DNA of 23,809 bases, taken from an uncultured Duncaniella sp. GTDB lineage: Bacteria; Bacteroidota; Bacteroidia; Bacteroidales; Muribaculaceae. Below the pieces are notes generated by a model. The model was not told the origin of the DNA and did not search any database. It saw only the letters and a program-made list of their open reading frames with translations. Shown piece by piece: positions 12,180-20,987 of this stretch. The translations under genes and the position numbers were made by a program. Location: the NCBI GenBank assembly GCA_910588795.1, contig CAJURI010000040.1:1-23809 (forward strand). The letters run 5' to 3'. Within the stretch, counting starts at the first letter, position 1. Each line of letters begins with the position of its first letter.

Positions 12180-14267
12180 ATGTTTAATAGAACTATCACG
12201 TTTCTTATATTTATGCTGATGGTGCTGACAATTATGGCTCAGCAGCCGGCAACCGGCGATTCGATTGTGGCACAGGCTCTTGACGAGATTGTGGTGAGTG
12301 CTCCGAAAGTGATACGCAAGGCCGATATGGATGTGTTCTATCCGTCACGGACCGCAGTCAAAAACTCAAAGGATGGGATGCAGCTTCTGCGTAACCTTAT
12401 GATACCGACTATGACAGTGAATGAGGTGCTCGGGTCGGTGACTTCGTCAAGCCAGGAGGTGCAGGTGCGAATAAATGGGCGCGTCGCCACAGTGCAGCAG
12501 CTTCAGAGCCTGCTTCCCGAGACCATAAAAAGGGTTGAGTGGATTGAGAATCCCGGTTTGAGATACGGAAACGCTTATGCAGTGCTGAATTTCGTTGTGG
12601 TGAATCCTACGCTTGGTGGCTCGCTTATGACAAAGGGTATGCCGTCGCTCAACTGTGCATGGGGTGATTATTCAGGTTCACTGAAGCTTAATTCCGGTCG
12701 ATCGCAGTGGGGTGCGACCGGCGGTTTCAAACTCACTAACAAGATCGGTTCCTACAGGGAATATCATGAGACATTCACAAAGCCCGACGGCGAATCAGTG
12801 ACACGCACCGAAACCCCTCTCGGTGGGTATATGAATGACACTAATATATCCGGCAGGGTGGATTACAGTTACATCAAGCCTGACACGACAGTGATATGGG
12901 TTGACATCAGGCTGAGAAAGCGGTGGCCGAAAGCCACTATGACGGAAGGTGTAATGTCGCTTAGCTCGGGTGTCAGTGACATATACCTCAGGGAGTATCA
13001 GGGGGATAAAAGCTTGAATCCGAGTGTGTCGGCATATCTCGAACAGCATATAGGGCATAATCAGGTGATAGCTGTTGACGTAAACGGTTCGTACTATACC
13101 GGCAACTCTTTCCATGACTACATTGAGCAGAATACTGCCGGTGATGATGTGATCACTGATGTCAACACCTCGATAAAGGACAGAAACCAGGCTTATGGAG
13201 TGGAGACCAATTACATCAGGAACTGGAAGATGGCGCGTTTCACGTCAGGTGTGTCCTATACCGCCAATCGCAATCGTTCCACTTATGAGAATCTTGGCGG
13301 AGAGGTGTTTCATCACCGTCAGGACAAGGTGTACATTTTTGCCGAGTGTTTTAGGCGGATAAATAAAGTGTCTCTGACCGGAGGTATCGGTGCCCAGTAC
13401 ACATCATTCCACTTAAAGGAGACTGATCAGGGTAACAGTTCGTGGGACCTGCGTCCGCAGTTCACAGCTACTTACCGACTGAACAGTTCATCCCAGTTCA
13501 GGCTTAATTTCACCACATGGCAGACTGCCCCATCCTTGTCGCAGACAAATATAGCCCCTCATCAGATTGACGGTTTCCAATGGAGAGTGGGAAATGCCGA
13601 TCTAAGGACCGTGTCGTCCTATAAAGTCAAATTGAATTATAATTTCACTCTGCCCAGGGTTATCGGATCATTGGGCGTTCAGGCATTGACAACCCCTGAC
13701 GCGATAGCTCCGTATCTGCAATGGCACGATGACAGACTTGTCACCTCCTATGAAAACAGCAAGGGATCACAGTGTCTTCTGGTGTCGTTCTCTCCTCAGA
13801 TCGAGGTGCTCCCCGGGTGGCTTTCGATAAGTGGCTCGCTGCAATATCGTGCCGAACGCTCCCGAGGCACAGGATATAAACTCTATAACCATAATTGGAG
13901 CGGGGATATAAATGCGATTGCCCAGCACTACGGTTTTATGTTCATGCTGCATTATCATAAAGCTGCCTCAGAGCTATCGGGTGAGACATTGTCGTGGGGT
14001 GAGACCTTTTCCATCGCATCATTGGGCTATAATTCCGATAAATGGGAGTTTACGGCAGGAGTGCTTAGTCCGTTCAATAAGTATGACAGAGGGTCTATAT
14101 CTCTGAACAGGTACAATAAGAATGAGACTCACTATCGTGTGAACATCGCGCCTATGCCATTTCTGCAAGTGCGTTATAATATTCAGTGGGGCAGACAGAA
14201 GAAAGAGGCAAAGAAGCTTGTGAATGCCGATGCCGATATTGATCAGTCGTCAACCAAGGGCAGATGA
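12180..14267 (+). CDS. TonB-dependent receptor-like outer-membrane beta-barrel protein (OMP_b-brl_3 type)
   Basis: From the chosen ATG the protein has 695 residues. A signal peptide (MFNRTITFLIFMLMVLTIMA) is followed by a plug-like region (LDEIVVSAPKVIRKADMDVF ... VQVRINGR ... IKRVEWIENPGLRYG) and a long barrel of alternating strands. It ends with the R-Q-K-rich tail (RQKKEAKKL) usual in this Bacteroidota family. The carboxypeptidase-like N-terminal domain often found in relatives is missing, and no clear TonB box is seen. Cargo is unknown; it is not a SusC with SusD partner. The ATG at 12135 was rejected because it lies in the loop of the upstream stem-loop and precedes a non-signal-like leader. 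It probably shares the padR transcript. Confidence 0.82.
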   Translation: MFNRTITFLIFMLMVLTIMAQQPATGDSIVAQALDEIVVSAPKVIRKADMDVFYPSRTAVKNSKDGMQLLRNLMIPTMTVNEVLGSVTSSSQEVQVRINGRVATVQQLQSLLPETIKRVEWIENPGLRYGNAYAVLNFVVVNPTLGGSLMTKGMPSLNCAWGDYSGSLKLNSGRSQWGATGGFKLTNKIGSYREYHETFTKPDGESVTRTETPLGGYMNDTNISGRVDYSYIKPDTTVIWVDIRLRKRWPKATMTEGVMSLSSGVSDIYLREYQGDKSLNPSVSAYLEQHIGHNQVIAVDVNGSYYTGNSFHDYIEQNTAGDDVITDVNTSIKDRNQAYGVETNYIRNWKMARFTSGVSYTANRNRSTYENLGGEVFHHRQDKVYIFAECFRRINKVSLTGGIGAQYTSFHLKETDQGNSSWDLRPQFTATYRLNSSSQFRLNFTTWQTAPSLSQTNIAPHQIDGFQWRVGNADLRTVSSYKVKLNYNFTLPRVIGSLGVQALTTPDAIAPYLQWHDDRLVTSYENSKGSQCLLVSFSPQIEVLPGWLSISGSLQYRAERSRGTGYKLYNHNWSGDINAIAQHYGFMFMLHYHKAASELSGETLSWGETFSIASLGYNSDKWEFTAGVLSPFNKYDRGSISLNRYNKNETHYRVNIAPMPFLQVRYNIQWGRQKKEAKKLVNADADIDQSSTKGR

Positions 14268-14309
14268 TGAGGCCCGTCGGGGGGACATCCGTTTTTGCTG
14301 ATTTTTGCG

Positions 14310-15905
14310 TTATGGTTTCGAGAGATATGAGCGGTACTTTGTCGGATCGGATATTATCTCTAATGCCGCATTATATATGGGATTGCAGGGATTGGCTATT
14401 CGGAAATAGGTCGACTGCTCAAACAGGTCGCGTCCTATCAGACCTTTTACCACGGTGGCTATATAGTCGTAGGATGTGTCGAACTGCTCTTTATTGAACT
14501 CCACGCCATCTTTTTTGCCGGTCTCGGTAAGAGCCTGCATCATCTGCGGGGTGACGCTGAACTTGCTGACAAAGTCATCCTCTTTCTTGTATTTTTTCTT
14601 AAGTTCGGAGCGATGGCTGTCGACATAGTCGAGGGCGTAATGGTTGATGGAGCCTTTTGCAACAAGGTCGCGGTAATAATCGGTATAGTAGGTGGTGTCC
14701 AGCGGGACGAAGCGGTCAGGCATGATGCCTCCTCCTCCGTAGACGGGTCTGCCGAGGCGCAACGTATGGTATAGGAGCGAGTCGGGGAATGATATGGAGT
14801 CGGCGGAACTGAACTCACCAGACTGGTAGCGGTTGACCATATCCATGCGGTAGTCCTCGTCATCGCCGTCGGTGTAAGGCTTCTGTATGCATCGTCCGGA
14901 CGGAGTGTGGTAACGTGACACCGTGAGCCGTATCATGGATCCGTCGGGGAACGGGAATGGCCTCTGGACAAGACCCTTGCCGAATGTGCGGCGTCCTACG
15001 ATCACTGCGCGGTCATTGTCCTGCAGTGCGCCTGAAAGGATCTCGCTTGCCGATGCCGAGAACTGGTTGACCATCACTACTACACGTCCGTCGGGGAAGT
15101 CACCGTCTGCGGTGGCTTCATAGCGTGCCGAGCCGTTCTTGGGTGAGTCGGTGTAGACAATCAGATCCCCTTTGTTGAGGAATTTGTTGGCGATCTCGGT
15201 GGATGGGCGCAGATATCCGCCCCCATTGTCGGTGAGGTCGATGATGAGGTGCTTCATGCCGCGCTTGCGGAGCTTTTTCATGGCCTCGTTGACCTCGTCG
15301 GTTGTGGTGCCGGCGAAACGTGATATGGATATGAGCCCGATGCTGTCGTTGACCATATAGGTGGCGTCGATGCTGTAGAGGGGTATTTCGTCACGTTTCA
15401 CGACAAATTCGATGGGCTTCGCTGTGCCTTTGCGTGTCACCATGAGGCGAGCCTCCGACCCGCGCGGTCCGCGCAGCACTTTGAGTATTTTGCTGTTGGG
15501 CATCTTTACCCCCGATATCACGGTGTCGTTGCATGAGAGTATGCGGTCGCCGGGGAGTATGCCGGCGCGCTCGCATGGGCCGCCTGACACAGACTCTATC
15601 ACGTAGAGAGTGTCGTTGTTCATCTGGAAGCGGATCCCTATGCCTGAGAAGTTGCCGTTGAGAGGCTCGGTGAGCTCACGGGTCTCATCGGCGTTGGAGT
15701 ATGTGGAGTGGGGATCGAGATCCTTGAGCATTGCTATTATTGCGTCCTCCACCACTTTTGTGGTGTCGATGGTGTCTACATAATAGCCGGCTATGATCTG
15801 CTCGGCAAAGGCGAGCTTGCGTTCGGGGGTGAGTCTTGCCACCTGAGCCTTGACGGTAGCGGTGACTGACAGCAGGATGATGAGTGTATATAGAATTTTT
15901 CTCAT
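14310..15905 (-). CDS. S41 family C-terminal processing peptidase (CtpA-like)
   Basis: The 531-residue protein has a signal peptide (MRKILYTLIILLSVTATVKA), a PDZ domain at about 87-165 (GIGIRFQ ... AGILPGDRILSCND) and a tail-specific protease core. The catalytic serine lies in SASASEI (283-288) and the general-base lysine is K310 in RRTFGKG; DLTDNGGG and HTPSGRCIQ are further S41 hallmarks. It should degrade or process envelope proteins from their C termini in the periplasm. It is the last gene of the parE-coaD operon and overlaps coaD by ATGA. The gene ends 42 bp from the convergent outer-membrane barrel gene with no strong terminator between. Confidence 0.94.
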   Translation of the reverse strand: MRKILYTLIILLSVTATVKAQVARLTPERKLAFAEQIIAGYYVDTIDTTKVVEDAIIAMLKDLDPHSTYSNADETRELTEPLNGNFSGIGIRFQMNNDTLYVIESVSGGPCERAGILPGDRILSCNDTVISGVKMPNSKILKVLRGPRGSEARLMVTRKGTAKPIEFVVKRDEIPLYSIDATYMVNDSIGLISISRFAGTTTDEVNEAMKKLRKRGMKHLIIDLTDNGGGYLRPSTEIANKFLNKGDLIVYTDSPKNGSARYEATADGDFPDGRVVVMVNQFSASASEILSGALQDNDRAVIVGRRTFGKGLVQRPFPFPDGSMIRLTVSRYHTPSGRCIQKPYTDGDDEDYRMDMVNRYQSGEFSSADSISFPDSLLYHTLRLGRPVYGGGGIMPDRFVPLDTTYYTDYYRDLVAKGSINHYALDYVDSHRSELKKKYKKEDDFVSKFSVTPQMMQALTETGKKDGVEFNKEQFDTSYDYIATVVKGLIGRDLFEQSTYFRIANPCNPIYNAALEIISDPTKYRSYLSKP

Positions 15906-16336
15906 GGGAGATATTGTGATATGTCATGTCCATGCGATGCCAGTTCCCTGACCATGGATGACGATATGAAACTGAGTTCGGGAAGTGAGTATAGCAGCAG
16001 GGTCTCGATCCCTGATATGGAGCGGTTTATGTCGGCAAGGTTGCGTTCGTATTCAAAGTCGGCCACCGTGCGTACCCCCCGCAGCATCCATCCGGCACCC
16101 TCTTTCCGGCATGCGTCGACAGTGAGTCCGCAATAGGATATGACACTTATGGCCGGATTGTCTTCATATATCCGGGCTATGGTCCGGACCCTGTCCTCGA
16201 CACTGTCGGCCGAGCATTTGTCGGGGTTGAACCCTACGGCTATTACGAGTCGGTCACATAGCGGCAAGGCGCGTTCCACGAGGGATGCATGCCCTATGGT
16301 GAAAGGGTTGAATGAGCCTGGGAAAAGAATTGTCAT
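15902..16336 (-). CDS. coaD: Phosphopantetheine adenylyltransferase
   Basis: The 144-residue nucleotidyltransferase makes dephospho-CoA from ATP and 4'-phosphopantetheine, the penultimate CoA step. PGSFNPFTIGH contains the nucleotide-binding T/H-x-G-H motif, LRGVRTVADFEYE the substrate-binding arginines, and the C-terminal SFISSSMVRE matches the ISSTxVRE signature. It is slightly shorter than the E. coli enzyme but complete at both ends. It starts 11 bp after parE and overlaps the S41 peptidase by 4 bp. Confidence 0.95.
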   Translation of the reverse strand: MTILFPGSFNPFTIGHASLVERALPLCDRLVIAVGFNPDKCSADSVEDRVRTIARIYEDNPAISVISYCGLTVDACRKEGAGWMLRGVRTVADFEYERNLADINRSISGIETLLLYSLPELSFISSSMVRELASHGHDISQYLP

Positions 16337-16347
16337 TGGTGCTGTGA

Positions 16348-18351
16348 TTATTCCTGAGGTTCTTCGGAGTTGAGGTGTGAGTCATCCTCTATAACAAGGT
16401 TGTCGATTATGAAGTTCTGACGCTCCATGGTGTTTTTGCCCATGTAGAACTCGAGGAGCTCGTCGACGGCGTCCTCTTTGCGCAGCGTCACGCGGTCGAC
16501 TCTCATGTCTGGGCCGATGAACTCGCGGAACTCTTCGGGGGAGATCTCACCGAGGCCTTTGAATCGGGTTATCTCGGCGTTGTCTCCGAGCTTGTTTATG
16601 GCCGCGATGCGTTCCTCGTCGGTGTAGCAGTAGTAGGTCTCCTCGTTGGCGGCACCTTTGCTGCGGCCGCCGCGCTTGGCTGTCTTGCTGTTGCGCACAC
16701 GGAACAGGGGGGTCTGAAGCACATACAGGTGTCCTTTTTTGATCATGTCAGGGAAGAACTGGAGGAAGAAAGTGAGGAGCAGCAGACGTATGTGCATGCC
16801 GTCGACATCGGCATCGGTGGCGATTATGACATTGTTGTACCGCAGTCCGTCGATCCCTTCCTCGATGTTGAGTGCTGCCTGCAGGAGATTGAACTCGTCG
16901 TTCTCATACAGTATCTTGGCCGGGACGCCATAGGAGTTCTTGGGCTTGCCGCGGAGGGAGAACACCGCCTGGGTCTCCACATTGCGGATCTTGGTGATGG
17001 ATCCGGCAGCCGAGTCGCCCTCGGTGATGAATATTGACGATGCCCGTTTCTTCTCCTCGTCACCCTTGGGATCGTTGAAGTGGACGCGGCAGTCAAGGAG
17101 CTTTTTGTTGTGGAGGTTCACCTTCTTGGCTTTCTCGCGGGCAAGTTTTGTGATGCCGGCCATCGCCTTGCGCTCACGTTCGCTTTCCTGTATTTTTTTC
17201 AGTATGACATCTGCTATGTCGGTGTTTCGGTGCAGATAGTTGTCAAGTTCAGTCTTAATGAAGTCCCCCACGAATTTCGCTACCGTCGGGCCTTCCGGGC
17301 CTACATCACGGCTGCCGAGCTTGGTCTTGGTCTGGGACTCGAACACAGGCTCCTCCACCTTGATGGATATTGCGGCGATCATGCCGTTACGTATGTCGGA
17401 ATAGTCGAAATCGCGTTTGAAATACTCTTTCATGGTTCTTGACACGGCCTCTTTGAATGCAGTGAGGTGTGTGCCTCCCTGCGTGGTGTGCTGACCGTTG
17501 ACAAACGAGTAGTATTCCTCCCCGCGCTGATTGGCATGGGTAACGGTGATCTCGATGTCGTCCCCTTTGAGATGTATGGGGGCATAGAGCGGCTCTACGC
17601 TCATATTGTCGCGCAGAAGGTCGAGAAGACCTCCGCGTGATATGAACCGCTTGCCGTTGAACACTATGGCAAGCCCGGTGTTGAGATAGGTGTAGTTCTT
17701 GACGAGAGGATCGATGTACTTTTCCTGGAACTGGAAATCACGGAATATCGATACATCGGGTGTGAACCTCACGAGTGTGCCGTCGGGATCATCGGTGCTC
17801 TCAAGCTGGCTCTCCTCAATGATTTCGCCCCTGCAGTATCTGACGCTCTTGGCCTGTCCGTCACGCACGCTCCGTATGAAGAATTCGGTCGACAGTGCGT
17901 TTACAGCCTTGATGCCGACTCCGTTCAGACCGACTGATTTCTTGAATGCCTTGGAGTCATATTTGGCTCCGGTATTCATTTTTGACGAGACATCGACGAC
18001 CTTTCCCAATGGGATGCCGCGTCCATAGTCGCGCACGGTCACAGTCTCACCTTCCACATCGAGAGTGATCTGCTTGCCGTAGCCCATCATGAATTCGTCG
18101 ATACCGTTGTCGAGCACTTCTTTGATGAGCACATATATGCCGTCATCGAAGTTGGAACCGTCGCCGAGCTTGCCTATGTACATGCCGGGGCGGCGGCGTA
18201 TATGTTCCTTCCAGTCGAGTGTGCGTATCTCGTCCTCACTGTAGCCGGTCACCTCCGCTTCAGCTTCGGTTGTGCTGCCGAGGTCATTGTCTGTGCCGGT
18301 ATCCTCAGGCGCGGTGAATAAATCGTCGTTGTTGAAAGTATCCTCAGTCAT
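16348..18351 (-). CDS. parE: DNA topoisomerase IV subunit B
   Basis: From the chosen ATG the protein has 667 residues and is a type IIA topoisomerase B subunit of the Bacteroidota ParE kind. The GHKL ATPase shows EVLDNGIDEF, VRDYGRGIPLG and GLNGVGIKAVNALS; the transducer carries the K-rich QTKTKLG loop; the TOPRIM domain has IFITEGDSAAGS and ATDADVDGMHI. It works with ParC to decatenate chromosomes. The N-terminal 30 residues are acidic and variable. A TTG three codons upstream (18360) is in frame but lies inside the -7 promoter box, so the ATG at 18351 is used and the mRNA should be leaderless or nearly so. First gene of the parE-coaD-S41 operon. Confidence 0.93.
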   Translation of the reverse strand: MTEDTFNNDDLFTAPEDTGTDNDLGSTTEAEAEVTGYSEDEIRTLDWKEHIRRRPGMYIGKLGDGSNFDDGIYVLIKEVLDNGIDEFMMGYGKQITLDVEGETVTVRDYGRGIPLGKVVDVSSKMNTGAKYDSKAFKKSVGLNGVGIKAVNALSTEFFIRSVRDGQAKSVRYCRGEIIEESQLESTDDPDGTLVRFTPDVSIFRDFQFQEKYIDPLVKNYTYLNTGLAIVFNGKRFISRGGLLDLLRDNMSVEPLYAPIHLKGDDIEITVTHANQRGEEYYSFVNGQHTTQGGTHLTAFKEAVSRTMKEYFKRDFDYSDIRNGMIAAISIKVEEPVFESQTKTKLGSRDVGPEGPTVAKFVGDFIKTELDNYLHRNTDIADVILKKIQESERERKAMAGITKLAREKAKKVNLHNKKLLDCRVHFNDPKGDEEKKRASSIFITEGDSAAGSITKIRNVETQAVFSLRGKPKNSYGVPAKILYENDEFNLLQAALNIEEGIDGLRYNNVIIATDADVDGMHIRLLLLTFFLQFFPDMIKKGHLYVLQTPLFRVRNSKTAKRGGRSKGAANEETYYCYTDEERIAAINKLGDNAEITRFKGLGEISPEEFREFIGPDMRVDRVTLRKEDAVDELLEFYMGKNTMERQNFIIDNLVIEDDSHLNSEEPQE

Positions 18352-18357
18352 AGTACG

Positions 18358-18365
18358 CAAAGGTA
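18358..18365 (-). promoter_or_regulatory. -7 box of the parE operon promoter (leaderless mRNA)
   Basis: TACCTTTG on the minus strand ends seven bases before the parE ATG at 18351, so the predicted transcription start coincides with the start codon. No clear TTTG -33 is visible; the upstream DNA is the T-rich tail of the preceding terminator. Confidence 0.68.
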
Positions 18366-18379
18366 CTGATTTTTTCGCA

Positions 18380-18416
18380 GAAAGGAAAATAAGAGGTCGT
18401 ACAAATGTACAACCTC
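18380..18416 (-). terminator. Intrinsic terminator of the aminotransferase-U32 unit
   Basis: GAGGTTGTACA and TGTACGACCTC pair at 10 of 11 positions (18416-18406 with 18403-18393) around a two-base centre, followed on the minus strand by TTATTTTCCTTT. It begins 18 nt after the U32 stop codon and ends about 15 nt before the parE -7 box. Confidence 0.75.
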
Positions 18417-18433
18417 CGGAATGGCGATGCCGT

Positions 18434-19681
18434 TTATTCCTTACCGGTGTCCTCCCAAAGGTACATACGGTCCGACGGCCTTATCTTGCGGGGCACTTTC
18501 AGTGAGAAGCTGTCACCTTTGCGCACTGCCTTTACCGGGTCATATTCAAGCCGCAGCTCGTCGGCTGTCATTATGATCGCGCCGGTGTCGGTGCCTGTTA
18601 TCACGATCTCGTCACCAGGATGCAGCTCTCCCGCCTCCATGAGGAATTCTCCCACTCCGAGTTTTGGGAAGTAGCGTACGCCCTTGGCTATGTATCGCTT
18701 CACCTTTGTGGCGGACGAACCGTATTTCGAGGACCATTCTCCGAGGCGTTGACCAAGATAGTAGCCGTTCCAGAATCCGCGGTTGAACACACGAGAGAGG
18801 GATTCGTCCCACCGGGCGATCTTGTCGTCGGAGAACGATCCGTCACATATGGCACGGATGGCTTCGGAATAGGCTCTTACTGTGACGGCGACGTATTCGG
18901 GGCCGCGGGCTCTGCCTTCGATCTTGAACACGCTTACCCCTGCGTCGATCATCTTGTTGAGAAAATGGATTGTCTTGAGATCCTTGGGCGACATTATGTA
19001 CTTGTTCTCGATCTCAAGCTGGTCGCCGGTCTCGAGGTCGGTGACACTGTATCCTCGGCGGCATATCTGTGTGCAGGCTCCGCGGTTTGCACTTGAATTC
19101 ATCTCGTGCAGGCTCAGATAGCATTTGCCCGACACTGCCATGCACAAAGCTCCGTGGCAGAACATCTCGAGTCGTATCTTCTCGCCGCGTGGCCCGCAGA
19201 TGTTCTCTTCGTCAATGGCGCGGCGTATCGCCGACACCTGTTCGAGCGACAGTTCGCGGGCCAGCACCATAACGTCGGCCCATTGTGCGTAGAAGCGCAC
19301 GGCCTCGATATTGCTGACATTGACCTGAGTGGATATGTGTACTTCCACACCTATGCTGCGGGCATAGCTTATGGCGGCTATGTCACTCGCTATGATTGCC
19401 GATATGCCGCTCTCCTTTACGGCGTCGATCACCGAGTGGCATTTCTCTATTTCATTGTCGTAGATTATGGTGTTGACGGTGAGATAGGTCTTGACACCGG
19501 CTTCGTCACATATCGATGCTATGCGCCTCAGGTCATCGATGGTGAAGTTGACCGATGAGCGGGCGCGCATGTTGAGCCCTTCAACGCCGAAATACACGGC
19601 ATCGGCTCCGGCTTCGATAGCAGCATGAAGTGACTCGTAGCACCCTACGGGTGCCATTATCTCGAAATCTTTGCGGTCCAT
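18434..19681 (-). CDS. U32 family protein, TrhP-like (tRNA U34 hydroxylation)
   Basis: From the chosen ATG the protein has 415 residues. The U32 signature is complete at 172-190: E, F, H-G-A-L-C, G-K-C and S (EMFCHGALCMAVSGKCYLS). MAPVGCYESLHAAIEAGADAVYFG is the typical N-terminal TIM-barrel start, and further cysteines (CTQICRR) follow as in proteins that carry a metal cluster. The family is called peptidase U32, but YegQ/TrhP relatives act in prephenate-dependent 5-hydroxyuridine formation in tRNA; the assignment among paralogues is inference. ATG 19681 was preferred to 19726 because the extra residues are not family-like and would overlap the aminotransferase by 32 bp. It is the second gene after the aminotransferase. 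Confidence 0.87.
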   Translation of the reverse strand: MDRKDFEIMAPVGCYESLHAAIEAGADAVYFGVEGLNMRARSSVNFTIDDLRRIASICDEAGVKTYLTVNTIIYDNEIEKCHSVIDAVKESGISAIIASDIAAISYARSIGVEVHISTQVNVSNIEAVRFYAQWADVMVLARELSLEQVSAIRRAIDEENICGPRGEKIRLEMFCHGALCMAVSGKCYLSLHEMNSSANRGACTQICRRGYSVTDLETGDQLEIENKYIMSPKDLKTIHFLNKMIDAGVSVFKIEGRARGPEYVAVTVRAYSEAIRAICDGSFSDDKIARWDESLSRVFNRGFWNGYYLGQRLGEWSSKYGSSATKVKRYIAKGVRYFPKLGVGEFLMEAGELHPGDEIVITGTDTGAIIMTADELRLEYDPVKAVRKGDSFSLKVPRKIRPSDRMYLWEDTGKE

Positions 19682-19694
19682 TGCTGTGCGGATG

Positions 19695-20897
19695 TTATCG
19701 TGTTGTCCTTCCGGGATATGCTTCAAGGGCGGCGGCGAGCACCTTCATCGCCTTGGCGAGCTCCTCTTTCTCAAGCACATATGCCATGCGCACTTCGTCC
19801 TTCCCCATTCCGGGCGTGGTGTAGAAGCCTGAGGCGGGAGCCATGAACACAGTCTCCCCGTCGAGGCTGAAATCGCTAAGGCACCATTGGCAGAAGCGGT
19901 CGGCATCGTCGACAGGCAGCTTTACCACGGTGTAGAATGCTCCCATCGGGATGGGGGTGTAGCAGCCCGGAATCTTGTTGAGCTGGTCGATGAGGAATTT
20001 TCTGCGCTCCACATATTCGTTGTATGTGGCGAGCATGTATTCGGGTGATGTGTCTATTGACGCCTCTGCGACTATCTGTCCCAGAAGAGGAGGGCTGAGG
20101 CGTGCCTGACAGAATTTCATGACATTCTTTTTCAGCTCGGGGTGCTTCGTGATGAGTGCCCCGATGCGGATGCCGCATTCGTTGTAGCGTTTCGACACGG
20201 AGTCGACGAGTACTACCTGCTCCTCTATGCCCGGGAGATGGAATGCCGAGATGTAGGGCGCGCCTGTGTAGCAGAATTCGCGGTACACTTCATCAGAGAA
20301 GAGAAACAGGTCATATTTCTTCACCAGATCGCGTATCTGCAGCATCTCCTTCATTGTGTAGAGATAGCCGGTGGGGTTGTTGGGGTTGCATATGAGTATC
20401 CCTTTGGTGCGTGGGGTGATCAGCTCCTCGAATTTGTCAACGTTGGGCAGAGAGAATCCTTCGTCGATGGTCGAGGGCACAGTCACGATCTTTGCGCCTG
20501 CCGATATGGCGAATGCCATGTAGTTGGCATAGGCCGGCTCGGGGACAATGATCTCGTCGCCGGGATCGAGGCATGCCATGAATGCGAACAGCACTGCTTC
20601 GGAACCTCCGGTGGTCACGATTATGTCGTCGACATCCACATCGATGTTGAAACGCTTGTAATATTCCTTAAGCTTCTTGCGCAGCGAGGGAAGTCCGTCC
20701 GAAGGGCTGTATTCGAGCACCTTGCGGTCGATGGTCTTGAGCGCGGCAAGTCCCTCGGGTGAGGTAGGGACATCGGGCTGTCCGATGTTGAGATGATAGA
20801 CCTTGGTGCCGCGGGCCTTTGCGGCGTTGGCAAGAGGTGCTAAACGGCGTATTGGTGATGCGGGCATCAGTGTCCCGCGTTCGGATACTTTTGGCAT
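19695..20897 (-). CDS. PLP-dependent class I/II aminotransferase (aspartate aminotransferase-like)
   Basis: The 400-residue fold-type I enzyme keeps the PLP and substrate residues: N174 in NPNNPTG, D202 and Y205 in SDEVY, the Schiff-base lysine K236 in SVSKRYNECG and R244 in GIRIG, plus NIGQPDVPTS near the N terminus. This resembles the Bacteroidota 'pyridoxal phosphate-dependent aminotransferase' group related to aspartate or aromatic aminotransferases; the exact amino acid is not determined. It starts 90 bp after the GlmU-like gene, behind a 15-nt palindrome, and the U32 gene follows 13 bp later. No -7 box is recognisable before it. Confidence 0.93.
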   Translation of the reverse strand: MPKVSERGTLMPASPIRRLAPLANAAKARGTKVYHLNIGQPDVPTSPEGLAALKTIDRKVLEYSPSDGLPSLRKKLKEYYKRFNIDVDVDDIIVTTGGSEAVLFAFMACLDPGDEIIVPEPAYANYMAFAISAGAKIVTVPSTIDEGFSLPNVDKFEELITPRTKGILICNPNNPTGYLYTMKEMLQIRDLVKKYDLFLFSDEVYREFCYTGAPYISAFHLPGIEEQVVLVDSVSKRYNECGIRIGALITKHPELKKNVMKFCQARLSPPLLGQIVAEASIDTSPEYMLATYNEYVERRKFLIDQLNKIPGCYTPIPMGAFYTVVKLPVDDADRFCQWCLSDFSLDGETVFMAPASGFYTTPGMGKDEVRMAYVLEKEELAKAMKVLAAALEAYPGRTTR

Positions 20898-20905
20898 GTG
20901 TCGTT

Positions 20906-20920
20906 TCAGCCGCCGGCTGA
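20906..20920 (-). promoter_or_regulatory. 15-nt palindrome just upstream of the aminotransferase start
   Basis: TCAGCCG-C-CGGCTGA is perfect with 7-bp arms and lies 8 nt before the ATG at 20897. It could be a protein-binding site or, with a five-base loop, a small hairpin at the ribosome-binding region. The rest of the 90-nt gap shows no promoter consensus. Confidence 0.4.
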
Positions 20921-20987
20921 GGGGTTTAGTGGGTTATATTGTCGTTTGTCGTATGTGACCGTTGGCAGAGGTCCGCGTAATGCTTTG

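Noticed and set aside
12180..14267. Assignment as SusC
   Set aside because: Too short, no SusD neighbour, no clear TonB box, and the C-terminus matches the OMP_b-brl_3 type instead.
14268..14309. Bidirectional terminator between the barrel gene and the S41 peptidase
   Set aside because: Only a 3-bp GTC/GAC or CGG/CCG stem can be drawn before TTTTTG, too weak to call.
18349..18360. TTG as the parE start codon
   Set aside because: It lies within the -7 promoter box at 18358-18365, so it would not be transcribed; the ATG at 18351 fits.
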